A DNA stretch of 64,000 nucleotides from Cladopsammia gracilis. Taxonomy: Eukaryota > Cnidaria > Anthozoa > Scleractinia > Dendrophylliidae. The notes under the pieces are model-generated. The model saw nothing but the letters and a program-made list of their open reading frames with translations. It was not told where the DNA came from and made no database searches. The position numbers and the translations under genes are program-made. Location: positions 1,046,001-1,110,000 of the forward strand of contig JAJGOT010000099.1 in the NCBI GenBank assembly GCA_022457155.1. Reading direction: 5' to 3'. Numbering within the stretch: position 1 is the first letter of the stretch; each line of letters begins with the position of its first letter. Of the stretch, positions 31,480-42,494 are shown piece by piece.

Positions 31480-31590
31480 CACGGGTTGACATGCGCCGGT
31501 TCTCGTCCGATCACCGAAGTTAAGCCCTGTCGGGCGAGCTTAGTACTTGGATGGGTGACCGCCTGGGAATACTTCGTGTCGTAGCTTCAT
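31480..31590 (+). pseudogene. 5S rRNA-like sequence, 5' part lost
   Basis: From CCGGTTCTCGTCCGATCACC through CCGAAGTTAAGC, GTTGGGC-like GTCGGGCGAGCTTAGTACTT and GGATGGGTGACCGCCTGGGA to the 3' end near GTCGTAGCTTC, this reads as 5S rRNA. It keeps the internal promoter (A box, intermediate element, C box). The first ~25 nt do not match; instead TTAAAGGGACACTGTCACGG lies upstream, resembling the end of the TTAA MITE at 51402. Either a 5S pseudogene or a 5S-headed SINE. Confidence 0.7.
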
Positions 31591-33473
31591 CATTTTTCTT
31601 ACCTTTACTCCCTTTCATTTTTCATTTTTTAACTGGCGACGAGACAGTTCTTAAAATACCCTTTTTTTTCTGTCGTGTCACCTGCCCCGGGAATCGCTTT
31701 TGCTGCGGCCAACACTGTACCTAGTTTACTTTCGGTTTTCTGAAATGACGTAATCAGTGATGTAATCAAAACGACGTCACGGCAGCGTCACGCGGTCACG
31801 CCGTAACGCCGCCAACCCCAACCCACACAACACTAACCTTTACCTTCAAGTCAACCTATATATTAGGCAAAGACGAAGCAGGGGCTTCCTTGTGGGAGCA
31901 GAGTTTCTTATAAAAGCAATTTGAAATAGAAACGTACTGTACATAAATGCTTATTACGTGCAAGAGATAATTCTTGGGAACATGCGGGTTCTCATCGTCT
32001 TGTTGCTTTAGAAAAATTGCTGCTTTTGTTATGATACATTAAAATATATGACAAGTGTTTCTTACGCGTGCGCATGTTTATCACTCAAAAGGAAGATTTT
32101 GTTGGGGGGAGGGGTGCGTGACTCGTTCCAGACGTTCCTCTGCCCGATTGATGGTGCAATTTCGCTGTGGTTGTAAAAGCAAGCGATCTCGTTCGTTTGC
32201 TGTTGTAAAACAAAACGATACTGCAACAAGACTCGCCTGTTGGATTTGTGAGACATCGATGGTCAATTTGATGCAGCTGCTGTGACATTCATCAATCGCA
32301 ACACTGACAAATTTTGACTAGATATTCTCTCCAAGGTAAGCGCTTGTCTGCAGCCGTTTCTGTGATTAGTTCAAAATACAACCATATGTTTTCCACATTT
32401 TCTTCGTTTTAGGAGACGTCTAGGAGGAAGTCACGATCATTTAAGGGAAACGGCTTTGCTTTGAGATTTATATCCTTTGTATATCGCTACCGTGCGTGAT
32501 TTTGCAGTGTTTTCGTAATTAGTATAGCGAACTGTAACCAATAATTAAGGAACTATAATTCAAATATTTACCGTTCTAATTTCGACGGAATTATTAAACA
32601 TTAAATCTCCGTGATTTTCGGATGTGTTCTATTTCTGGTAAAAGGAAAGCGGGTTGAATTTTTCTAACCAAATCAATTGTTAAACAGTTGAGTTTAGATT
32701 GAATAAATCGTTGAACACGTCCTGGCAAGTCACAGAACTGCTGAGTAAACAATTCTCAAGCATTACGTCATGGAGTCACGTTCAAATTCCACACCACACA
32801 TCTCGTATTTCTGTCACGCTATGGTCGGCTGTTGATGATTATTTGATCTATCATGTTGATATTGTTTATTTATTCGAAATCCTATCACCGATTCTTCAAA
32901 ATGCCTGTGTTTAAACAATCCTGATTCCTTGTAGTAGGTGGTTTCAAGGATTTTAAAGCGAAAAAAAAAACAATACAAAGTTCAGCGAAAAAGATATAGA
33001 CCTGAAATTGTAGCCTCCCTGAAGCAGGGTGTGGAATGTAAAGCGAACTGTGGAATGTAAATGTGGACTGGATTGTGCATATTAATAGACTCTAGATTGT
33101 ATATTGTGGATTGCTAATATAAAACTCTAAAATGAAAACCGGGTGGAAAATGACACCAAACGAGCCAGTTTCGAAGCCCAAAGGGCTCCTTGTTTGGTTC
33201 CGTCAAGGAGCCACTCGTTCTGAGGAGGGCAAACTGAAGCCAATGTCATGAAAACATAGCATACCTTCGACGATATTCCAACGACAACAAATGGGCGATC
33301 CAGGCCACCCAGCTTTGTACGTCCGAGGGATAATGTGGAATTACCAAATATTCATTTTTACTTCCATCGGTCTACTTTTGTATTTTATCTTAGTAATTTT
33401 CGGTTAAATTTCTGTAAACATTTCTAAACACACAGGTATGCGTTCATGTTGAACTCAAGTTTGTATCACATAC

Positions 33474-33588
33474 CTGCACGACAGTTAATTCCAGGGAATC
33501 CTGGAAGACATTTACACCGATATTTTTTACTGGTGAATCCAGCCTGACATATGCCATTGTTCAGACATGGGCTGCTGCTGCAGGGATT
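33474..33588 (-). CDS. Gene C, exon 3: EGF-like domain
   Basis: 115 nt, too short to stand out as a frame. Acceptor TTTGATTTTAG ends at 33589 (phase 0) and donor GTGCAG|GTATGT has GT at 33473-33472 (phase 1). It translates as [38 protein letters not shown]. Six cysteines (protein residues 120, 125, 131, 142, 144, 153) have canonical EGF spacing. The calcium-binding N-terminal consensus is absent. Its phases fit both neighbours, which confirms the gene model. Genes A and B show no such exon. Confidence 0.9.
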
Positions 33589-34064
33589 CTAAAATCAAAT
33601 CAGTGCTATATAACTAAATCTACTCAAACATATTGAAGCTAAAAAATATAAACTTATATACAGAAAAATTATAAACTCTGCAATTGTTGATCTTCTTTCT
33701 TCTTCTTCTTTCTTCCTCTTCATTGGCCGACAGCCCACCACTTGACATGCAAATAAATTCCTAAGAATAATTCTGCTCATGCGCTCAAAGTAGTTCTGCT
33801 GCGAATAATTCTGCTCATGCGCACTGACAAATCACGATATTTTGCTCAACCTCGTTCAATAATTCATAATTGATAAGATAAAATGATGATTAATAAATAG
33901 TCGCTAAATCCTTCTAAATAGTTTAATGTTAATGTTAGTTTAATGTTATCTGTATTTGCTTAAGTTAACAATCAGTAAGCGAGTGAATTAACTTTCCACA
34001 TGCAACTGTCGTCATTTTAATGCACATTCACTTATTATAGGTTTGAGTATAATGCACACTTTAC

Positions 34065-34321
34065 CTCGATAGCCAGATAAATGTGAGCTGCTGCCTTCCT
34101 TAGGTCAGAAGCAAATTCATTTTCATCAGTGGCATTATTTAACTCGCATTTGAGTTTTCCTCCTTTCAAAGGTCCCATATTTATGGACACACAGTTGGGC
34201 TCCATATAACACTTCACTCGACAGCTCCCTTCATTAGGTACCTCTTCACTGTGAATCACGTGACCCTTCATGACTTTGTTTGGTATTGGTTCTTTAAATG
34301 CGATGTAGCGGCCTTTCTGAG
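34065..34321 (-). CDS. Gene C, exon 2: PAN/Apple domain
   Basis: 257 nt, acceptor TTTTTTCAACAG ending at 34322 (phase 1), donor ATCGAG|GTAAAG with GT at 34064-34063 (phase 0). Codes residues 33-117. The PAN core pattern is SC65RVKC69, then C75VSIN, then C90ELNN, matching the C-x3-C-x5-C-S...C-L-N signature seen in genes A and B. PAN modules mediate protein or carbohydrate contacts (family knowledge). The ATG inside this exon is not the start; the real start lies in the exon at 35831-35924. Confidence 0.9.
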
Positions 34322-35830
34322 CTGTTGAAAAAACATGTGTTAATAAAAAAAGGTGTTTTTAATTTCACCAAAAGATATGTGACAGTACTACTGTAAGTTA
34401 AACTCCCCAAAAAGCATATATTTTCCTTGCCGAAACAGCCTCATTTTTGGGGGCCAAAACATATCTTACGAATTTACTACTAACAGTGTACAATTATATT
34501 TATCGATGCGAATATGCATTCAATTGTGCCTTACCACGGAGAAATATGCGCTTGTAAATTAAGTATTTTCGTGAATATAATGGAAAGAAAAGAGCTTGCA
34601 TTTCTTTTAGATGACTTGTTTTCACCCTAGTAAAAACATTATTTTCATAAGATTATTTTTCCCCAACAAGGCGTACGGCTTCGGTTCCTTTTCCTTAAAA
34701 ACGGGCGCAAATAGCTTTGTGTAATTTGGAAAATAATTCACCCTACTCGTACTCCGATTTATTAAGTTAACTTTGAGGGGATTCCAGTTTAGGCTGGTTA
34801 AAGTTCTACATCTTTATTAACTAGAAATAATTATATACGTGAGCCCTGATACTTTGCGGCATTCAACATAACGAAAAGCAAGCATCCAAAACCGAAAAAT
34901 CGAAAGGATAAATATAGCAATCATATACCATTAAATACAGGGTTAATGGAAATCTATACACTCCCAGTAAAATAATCACTCTAAAATATTATACTAGAAA
35001 ATAAGATGCAAACTGACAAATTTTATTTAGTATCTAATTGCCTTAGCGATGAATTTTGTAGTAGAATGATTGTGTTTATAGCACATTAGCATCATACGAT
35101 TATCATTTTCATATACTACATTCACGAGCCAGAGTCCAAAAACATTGATTATCCAACAAAGAACTCTACACGACGCAGATAACATTTTAGGAGAATTAGT
35201 CCGAGAAACTCATTTATATTTTTTATGATGTTTCAGATGGCATTTTTAAGAGTATTTTCGATAACACAAATTGATATTCACAGCCATTGTGCGATTTTGA
35301 AAACATTTTTTTCAATGACAAAAACTATATGATTGAGCATTATGATTTTAGATGCATGTATATTTATCTGGCGAGGCATTGTTAAGGAATTCCGTGAATT
35401 TGCAAGGTGAATATCTGTTTCCAAGTATTGGCAATTGTTGATGGTTATTATGTGAAACATTTAGCTGGCCTATTTAATACACAAATGCTGAAATACTTTA
35501 AAACCCCCCAAAATAAAGACTGCACTGAGGAGATAACTAATTTTCCGTGTTACAAAACATTTAGGCGACAATTCCAATAATAAATTTAAATTTTTAACCA
35601 AGAAAATTAAACTTTTTCAACTAGGGAGCATCTTAGCTGACAAATGACAATAGCTTCCTAACCAACATTTTACGAAGACGATTAGCCCAAAACTCCACCT
35701 AGTTTTGTACACGTTCATGCCCCTGTTCCACTCTCGTGTGACACTTAAGTAGTTAATAATGAGTACGAAACAACATCAACAACAACAAGGACCAAATAAA
35801 TATTTGTTCATGATCAGAAGTCTTTCTTAC
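34322..35830. other. Gene C intron 1, duplicated upstream
   Basis: 34450-35830 aligns with 38010-39937 upstream of it: shared blocks GAAAGAAAAGAGCTT, TTAGATGACTTGTTTTCACC, GGAAATCTA, TCTTTCTTACCTAAACA. The upstream copy carries two extra insertions. No exon was recognised within. Confidence 0.6.
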
Positions 35831-35924
35831 CTAAACACGCAGAATATTGAAGTCCAAGCGAAACACAAACCATGAAAATAATAGTTGCATTTTTGTACGT
35901 AAACATCTTGTCCGAAGGAGCCAT
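35831..35924 (-). CDS. Gene C, exon 1: signal peptide
   Basis: ATG at 35924-35922. 31 codons plus one base, donor TTTAG|GTAAGA with GT at 35830-35829, phase 1. Peptide begins MAPSDKMFTYKNATIIFMVC and continues VSLGLQYSACL: a basic/polar start, a hydrophobic core (residues 14-24) and a small-residue cleavage region near SAC. An in-frame stop lies four codons upstream of the ATG, which fixes the start. Paralogue of the exon at 39938-40034. The phase-1 donor joins the PAN exon at 34321. Confidence 0.85.
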
Positions 35925-36347
35925 TTCTGTTTATGCTTCGGTCGAAACGGTTACCAAAGCTTTTAAGGGTACTAACTAGTACCAATATATTTTTCCTTTT
36001 GTCGTGTGGGAAGATTGGCTTGCAGCAGGTGCTTTATACAATAGAAGAAAAAACGATACTGATGCATTTCAATATATATTTTTTCATTTCTAAGCATATT
36101 CTTCATTTAAATAAAAAAAGTTAACTTGTACGTTTCTCAGCAATCATCATTGCAAAGTTAATTTGTTTTTTAGTTATTGTATTTGTGTTGCTGTGAAGCA
36201 GGTGACAGGTGACAGAGTGATAGTGTTGACATGCGCACGTATAATTAGCAGCAGTGAAAAGCGTTTAGTGTTCTACTGATACCTGTAATATCCGTTTTTT
36301 TACAAAATAATGCAATTTAGAAAAATACAGATATATGTGTTTGTACC
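35925..36347. other. Upstream region of gene C
   Basis: Presumed promoter and 5' UTR. Short similarity with the sequence upstream of the D exon (40040-40260) around CAATCATCAT and GTGAAGCAGGTG suggests the promoter was duplicated with the exon. Confidence 0.4.
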
Positions 36348-36475
36348 TTGTGCTCACATCACATATGTTATGTCAGGTGGCAAAACGTTCTCTCGGTAGG
36401 TATAATAGAGTTTGTTGATGTAATTAAGTTGAGAACTATTTACCGCCTGTCATCACATATGTGATGTGAACACAA
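36348..36475. mobile_element. MITE, TTGTG(C/T)TCACATCAC family
   Basis: 128 bp with inverted ends TTGTGCTCACATCACATATG and its complement ending ATGTGATGTGAACACAA. The sub-terminal GTCAGGTGGCA/ACCGCCTGTC also pairs. Same termini as the 1.1-kb element at 26867-27969. Confidence 0.75.
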
Positions 36476-36539
36476 AGCACAAATATCAGTTCATATATAA
36501 CGTTTTGGTGTATATACCCGATTGAAAAAATGTTGTCAG

Positions 36540-37290
36540 AATATAAAAGGTTGTCATGGTAGCTAATGTTTGTCACACTAAGTCCTTTATGTATCACGCC
36601 TAACATTCAAAATAGCCTCCATTAATGCGTGAACATCAAGGACAAAAGGCTCAAGTTGAACTCCAAAAGGGAACGGCGCGTTCAGTTTTGTCCCTGTCAT
36701 TTTTGTTCCACCAACCATCCGTTTAATGTTTAATATTTTCAAAATTTCAAATTAACTGCTTTCTTGGATCATGGTCGAATGCTGGGTTATTAATAATAGT
36801 TGCGAGAGTTTTTACGTGTCGCGGCTGCTGCCAGGAAAGGTCTTATACGTGAAACTATTGAATGGCTAGAATTCCACGGAAACAACCATGCATATTACAA
36901 ACCAAAAGAGTAAGAAGCATTTATCTTGATATCGATGAAATCATCAAGTCTATAATCTTTTTATTTTACAAAGGTGAATTATTGGTTTTTTTTCGTTGTT
37001 TAAACAAACAATTTTTGGCATAATTAGTAGAATTATGAGAATAGACGATGCTCTATGCAAGATCGATTCGACCTTTTCAACTCGTGAATACGTGAAGCGT
37101 TGAATGAGCTATAGTTGACGGAGTCAAATATGCAAATTTTCATTCCTTTCTTCCATCTATCGGCTGTAAACTTTTCTTGGTAATTCCGCTGACCAAAGCA
37201 TTAGGCTTGCGCATATATTTTGTTCGTTCCAAATGCGACAGGTAATGGTCACCTGGGGAAGGCCTTTGAGGGGGAAGGGGGAAGGGTGGT
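36540..37290. repeat. Dispersed repeat R, copy 2 (uninterrupted)
   Basis: Continuous counterpart of 19605-22470. It provides the empty site for the TTAA element (single TTAA near 37000) and for the insertion at about 19681-20770. Confidence 0.8.
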
Positions 37291-38009
37291 TCGATACGCA
37301 ACAGGTGTATTTTATTCGGAAATTAGTCATACCAGTTATTCTAGACCGAGAAAAAGTTGTTTTTGTGAACTTTTGTACAGTCTAAATGAACTGTGCAGAT
37401 GGTCGCGTAATACTGTTTTTGAGAATTGCTAAAATTAAAAAATAGCCCGGTCGTGCATTGTGCTTCCGGCCATACCTACATTTTTCAATCGGCGTTTACG
37501 CGGTCTTCTCCAAGTCAGATCAAAGTGAAATTTTCACCACTAACTAGTTTTGAATTGAAGTTTGGCAAGATATATTTTCCGGTAAAATCGATATTACGAT
37601 GACGACGATAAACAAGAAACTTAGAGATCATTAAAAGTGAAATTTAGCGCGTTTAAGATTTCGCATTGAAAATCCCACATAGACATCTTAAAATATGGTA
37701 TATGGCATGTATATTTTGCAAGAATAAAAAAATTCTGTATGTTTGAATTCAAATAAATCGCAATAACATTTCAAACCTTACTATTTGTGTACTGGTATTA
37801 AATTGATCGAGGGTGTTATGTTGTTTATGTCCCCCTTATTTCATGTTCATTCTTTTTCCTCTTTTGCGCAAAGAGGATCCACCATTTTTTGCGGTTTGAA
37901 AACTCCTGACGGGGCCAAAAATTTGCGATATTTTAAGAGCGGCCAAAAAGGTATTGTGACGTCATTCGTGTGTTTAATCAGACACAACATGGCGGAGAAT
38001 TATAATTAT
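37291..38009. other. No gene seen
   Basis: 37290-37480 is the plus-strand copy of the repeat at 6215-6410. The remainder has no recognised feature; a 78-codon frame at 37785 has no support. Confidence 0.4.
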
Positions 38010-38066
38010 CAATGCGAATAATTATGCATGCATGTGACTTAACACGGTGAAATATACGCTTGTAAA

Positions 38067-38354
38067 GGCGATTTTTTTGTGCAATTTTTGTCGCGTTCAA
38101 GTTGCATCTTCAAATCGCGTGTGTAAACTAGCGGCGATAATTCAGTGCGATTTAGAAGCGATTTGTCGCGTGATGTCGCAGAGGTTTTGAACATATTCGA
38201 AACCTGATGCAACTTTGGCGGCGATTTTTGGGAAATCACAACAAATGTCGCATCCCAATCGCAAAGGAAATCGACGCTAGTTTACGCTTGCAACAAAAAT
38301 TACATTGGAGAGCGCGACAAAAATCGCATCAAAAACCGCATGTGTAAACGGGCC
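38067..38354. mobile_element. Insertion rich in GCGAC/GTCGC words
   Basis: Absent from the paralogous copy, where CTTGTAAA runs straight into TTAAGT (34550). It contains repeated AAATCGC, GTCGCG and GTGTAAAC motifs in both orientations, typical of a decayed MITE. Its ends are not exact inverted repeats. Confidence 0.55.
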
Positions 38355-38970
38355 TTAAGTAAATCTTGCCTTTTTGTGCATATAAATTGAAAGAAAAGAG
38401 CTTACGTTTATGTTAGATGACTTGTTTTCACCATAAAACTGTTATTTTCATAAGACTGTGTTTGCGCAAGAAGCCGTTGTCGTCAAGACGATGACGACTC
38501 CCGTGTTTCGGCGCAATTAGTTTTGTGCAATTTGGAAAATAAACGCCTTCTTATACTGCGATTAAATATGTTCTGAGGTTTATTAAGCCTGGTTAAAGTT
38601 CTACATTTTAACTAGAAAGTAACACTGTTTTAAATGAACCCTGATGCTTAATATTACTCAGTATTACGAAAGGCAAGCAATGGAGTTGTGTACTCGTTTT
38701 CGGTTTATGATTCGATGTCCTTTTAAAATAAAACAATAATATACCGTAAAATACAGGGTATGGAAATCTACATTCAGTGAAATAATCCCTGTAAAATATT
38801 ACTTCTGAAGTTGATAGAAAATTAAATGCAAACTTGTGGTAGTTGAGACACCTAGCTGAACATTTTATTTATTAATAAACACCTTACTCGGAAGAACGAT
38901 GTGTTAGAAGGAGTGCATCGTAGCAAATTAGCATCAATATAATATTTTCATATATTGCATTCAGGCTAAA

Positions 38971-39376
38971 GGCCCTGTCACACTATTGCGTATGAGAGAA
39001 ACGTATGAGTTGCGTATGAAAATTCATAAAATAATTTTCATACGCGCAAAATGCTCTTGAAAATACAGCGTTTGACCAGCGTACTTGACCTATGGGTAAC
39101 GTACCTCTAGCGTAACTTTCGCGTATTCAGCGTATGCTTTATAGCGTATGCTTAGCGTATAAAGCATACGTCCGAATACGCACAAAATTTTTAAGCACGC
39201 TTAAAAGTTTATTTCTGCCTCGCCGTATGCCAGCGTATGCCACCGTATGCGACCGTTCTTGAAATGTATACAACCTATGCCTAACGTACCCCTAGCGTAT
39301 GTCAGCGTATACGAGCGTATGAGTGATATTTTTCATACGCTGGCACTAGTACGATACGCAATAGTGTGACAGGGCC
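38971..39376. mobile_element. 406-bp MITE with GGCCCTGTCACAC ends
   Basis: Ends GGCCCTGTCACACTATTGCG and the complement of CGCAATAGTGTGACAGGGCC, perfect for at least 20 bp. The interior is dense in GCGTATG/CATACGC words. Missing from the paralogous intron at about 35120. Confidence 0.85.
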
Positions 39377-39937
39377 ATAAGATCATAGTCCGCAAAACAT
39401 TGATTGACCAGTATGGTTTTAGGTGACTATATTTATCTGGCAAAGGCATTTTTAATTTTGTGAATGTGCAAGGCGAATCGTTTGTTTCCAAGCATACAAT
39501 AAATTTTTGTAATACTCAAATACTTTAAGACTAAAAAATTCAATCATGTTACGAAATATATAAGCGTCAATTCCAATAACTCAGAAATTTATTAAATAAC
39601 CTTCCATCAAGTTGTATTTAAACTGGCGAACATCTAACTGCATGAGAAATGACTATAGTAAATATTAAGGCGGCAATTCCAATAAAGAAAGTTAACAGTT
39701 TCATCATGTTGTATTTAAACTGGCTAACATCTAAACTGACAAATGACCGATTAGCCACTGAATAGTTCCCAACACCATTTTATTAAACTTTTAGCTGCAT
39801 ATTCATCTCAGGCATGTCACGTTTTTCGGTGTTATACTCCTGTGCGGTGTGCCATGACTTTGTTAATATGATTTGTGCTTACGTTAACAACAGAGACGAA
39901 ATAATTATAACATCAGAAATCGATATATCTTTCTTAC

Positions 39938-40034
39938 CTAAACATGCTGAATATTGTAGTCCAAGGGAAATACAAACCAAGAGAATAATACTGACTGTAT
40001 TTTTGTGCTTGAGCATCTTGTCAGAAGGAGCCAT
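39938..40034 (-). CDS. Unit D, exon 1: signal-peptide exon paralogous to gene C
   Basis: ATG at 40034-40032 aligned with gene C's start. 32 codons plus one base, donor TTTAG|GTAAGA with GT at 39937-39936, phase 1. Peptide begins MAPSDKMLKHKNTVSIILLV and continues CISLGLQYSACL: same ends as gene C, with a hydrophobic core. An in-frame ATG nine codons upstream (40061) could also start it, but the shared MAPSDKM favours 40034. No PAN, EGF or fibrinogen-like exon was found between 36.5 and 39.9 kb. It is therefore either an orphan exon of a decayed paralogue or an alternative first exon that splices to gene C's PAN exon at 34321, which has the matching phase. Confidence 0.6.
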
Positions 40035-41514
40035 TTCTGTTTGTTTATAATTCGGGTCCAACGCTTTTAAGGATAATTAGCTGCCACCGTATCATTTTAC
40101 TATTTTGACCCACGGGAAGCTCAATTGTAGCAGGTGTTTTAGAAATTTAGACAAAACGAAGGTGTATTCAATTTGTTTGTCCCAAGCATTATTGGCTTCT
40201 TTTAAACAGAAAGTGGACTTCAGTTTTCTGAACAATCATCATGATTGCTAACTAATAATTTCATATCCCATATTCACAACTAAAAGAAAAACCATTGATA
40301 TCTCAGTTTTTATTTCTGTGAAGCAGGTGGGAGAGTGACTGTTGAGATGCACATGTATAATGTCAATTATATCAAATTAGCCCTTCGAACGGTTTTTAAA
40401 TATTAAAATCGGCAGTAAATAGTTGTTTATTCCAAACAAATTTCTATCGAATGAATGAATGAACATTTTTTGTTCTCTCTTGACTCTAATCATGAAAAAT
40501 CTCATTTTATCCTCTGTGAATATTAAAAGCTAATTTATTCCTATAACCGAACGTTTTTAAGAAATTTAAGTATTTTAACTGTGGTTAATGAGTTCTGCGG
40601 TGTATGTGAAAGCCATTATTGGCTTGTCATTAGTCCTGTCACTTCGCTGTTATTTTAATAACAGCGAAGTGACTAAAATCGTGTCATTGTGCAATAGGCG
40701 TAATGATTATTTTCCTGTCCGGAAAATTGTATGACAAAGCTCCCAGTAGTTTTTCACTCATACTTTCTTGTGACCTGAGTATGCTCTGCCCCTCCCTAGT
40801 TCTGTGCTAATCCCCAGTTAAAAAAGTAAAATCTCTTTGATTTTTGTGTCTACTTACTGGGCATCTGCGCGTAGATAACTATTGCTATCGATGGTGTCAC
40901 CGGAAGTTTGTTATCCTTTTTATCTCGTTAATGCGCGCATGCGCTAACGAGATATAGTGGTTGTACAGATGTAAAAATGGGTTTCCTTCAGTTGTTAACT
41001 TTTGTCCGGTGGGTGGGGGGTACTTCTTTATACCAGCGGCCAACAGCGCTGTAAGGGCACCAAAGGATATGGTTCGTGATACGGTTAGCATTTCAAGAAG
41101 GGCGTCGCACACCGCCAGTAAAAATTTTGGGGAGTACTCCCGGACCCATTGTTAATTTCCCTAAGGTATATATTGACATGAGCTTTTCATATGTCACGTT
41201 ACCGGTCCAAGTTTCAAATATGTTTTTAAGTGGACATGTCACGTTTATTATGGTAAAGAATTTCGGGCCTTTCCCGTTACTCCCATAAATGAGCTATATA
41301 GGTATGTACCGCTCTGAAGGGCATGGTTTCCAGGCAGTTCAGTCTGGGATAGGGTATAATAATCAGAGATTTTTGGTCAAGAATAGGGTATCATTTTCCG
41401 TGAAACTGAGCACTTACTTGAAGAATGTAGTCTAGACAAGGTTTCCTGGTAAATGCTATTTAAAAATCGGTACGGCGAGCAGTACGGCATTTTTACTGAC
41501 CCCTGGGGGCCGTT
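40035..41514. other. No gene seen; short hairpins
   Basis: Contains a palindrome at 40921-40954 (TATCTCGTTA...TAACGAGATA around GCGC repeats) and an inverted pair TCACTTCGCTGTTATT / AATAACAGCGAAGTGA at about 40639-40673. Short open frames near 40960-41290 lack support. Confidence 0.45.
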
Positions 41515-41733
41515 TCTCGAAAGACCCGGTAATTACCGAGCCCGGAAAGCTGTTTTATTTTCATTGAAGATCGAGGTTTCAAAAGTTTTGCAGATAATAC
41601 GATAAAACCATCAGTTAGCAAAACAAATGGACTGGTTTGTTCGCTAGGACCTGCGCTTTTATTCTTTAGATTTTGATTTAAATATTTGGCTTCGGGCCCG
41701 AAACGTTACCGGGAGTTCCGAGAAACGGGCCCC
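41515..41733. mobile_element. MITE with GGGGCC(C)GTTTCTCG ends
   Basis: Ends GGGGGCCGTTTCTCGAAAGA and the complement of GTTCCGAGAAACGGGCCCC, with inner CCCGGTAATTACCG / CGTTACCGGG pairing. Related to 5561-5800. Non-coding. Confidence 0.7.
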
Positions 41734-42375
41734 TGGTAACTAAGTAACAAACTTTTTGGAAAATAGGAATACGTCTACGATAGCGTAGGGTTTTTCGCTG
41801 TTTAGTCTAGAATACGGTTGCAAATTCAGCTAAAACTGTCTACTATAGGTTAAGGGCCTCAGAGTCCCAGCGGCACATCCCCACCCAAAAAATAATCAAT
41901 CAGAAAATAAAATGTGTCAAAAAAACTAAAAACAAACCTGTAACGTGATGTGACGTACAATGATTTGACTCAACACAAAATCGCAACAAGAGAGAACGAC
42001 GATAGGGGCAAAGAAGGGAGATATTGTGTAACCGAAGCGCCAAGCAATGAAATCTGTAAAAATACTTGCTGTACACCAAGCATTTCGATGCATCTCTTTG
42101 AAACACAGCCATCAGTGACGACGAAATAGCTGGTGGATATGTACCGAGCCGCGAAGCCATTTTCGATATATTTCACATAGTATAGGATTTTTTTAGAATT
42201 TTGATGATTAGAATTAGAGTTTTGTGGTGTTTATGTTAGTGAGTTATCACTGGTAGTTTTTTAATTCTAGTTTTAATAAGTAGATTCTGTAGTTCTAATT
42301 AGTAGATTCTGGTCTCAAATTTTTATTGATTCGTTTTTGTATTTTTTAGATTATATTTTAGATAGTTAAGTGTCC
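41734..42375. other. No gene seen
   Basis: Minus-strand frames at 41900-42176 overlap in two phases and show no domain. Probably non-coding. Confidence 0.35.
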
Positions 42376-42430
42376 CCTATTAGCAGTGTGGAGTCCCCTC
42401 AGCTATATTTTGACTGACACGTTAAGAAAG

Positions 42431-42493
<63 letters not shown>
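42376..42493 (+). mobile_element. Possible LINE 3' end with (ATT)n tail
   Basis: GTGTGGAGTCCCCTCAGCTA...GACTGACACGTTAAGAAAGTC followed by about 20 ATT units resembles a CR1-like 3' UTR and tail. No ORF2 remnant is legible upstream. Confidence 0.4.

Positions 42494-42494
<1 letters not shown>

Larger units (their letters stand above)
30762..33473. other. Gene C intron 3
   Basis: 2.7 kb. Holds homopolymer C and T runs (30907-30949), a (GAT)n tract (31245-31296), a 5S-rRNA-like segment (31480-31590) and otherwise unremarkable DNA. Frames at 32055-32290 are open on both strands but carry no domain or splice support. Confidence 0.5.
38010..39937. repeat. Segmental duplicate of gene C intron 1
   Basis: Paralogous to 34450-35830, ending at the splice donor of the D exon. 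Compared with that copy it contains two insertions, at about 38067-38354 and 38971-39376. Confidence 0.75.

Noticed and set aside
31245..31523. Poly-Met open frame beginning at 31245
   Set aside because: It is the translation of a (GAT)n/(ATG)n microsatellite running into the 5S-like segment.
34035..34271. A separate short gene starting at the ATG at 34271
   Set aside because: The PAN pattern continues upstream to a good splice acceptor at 34322, and the exon joins gene C in phase, so this ATG is internal.
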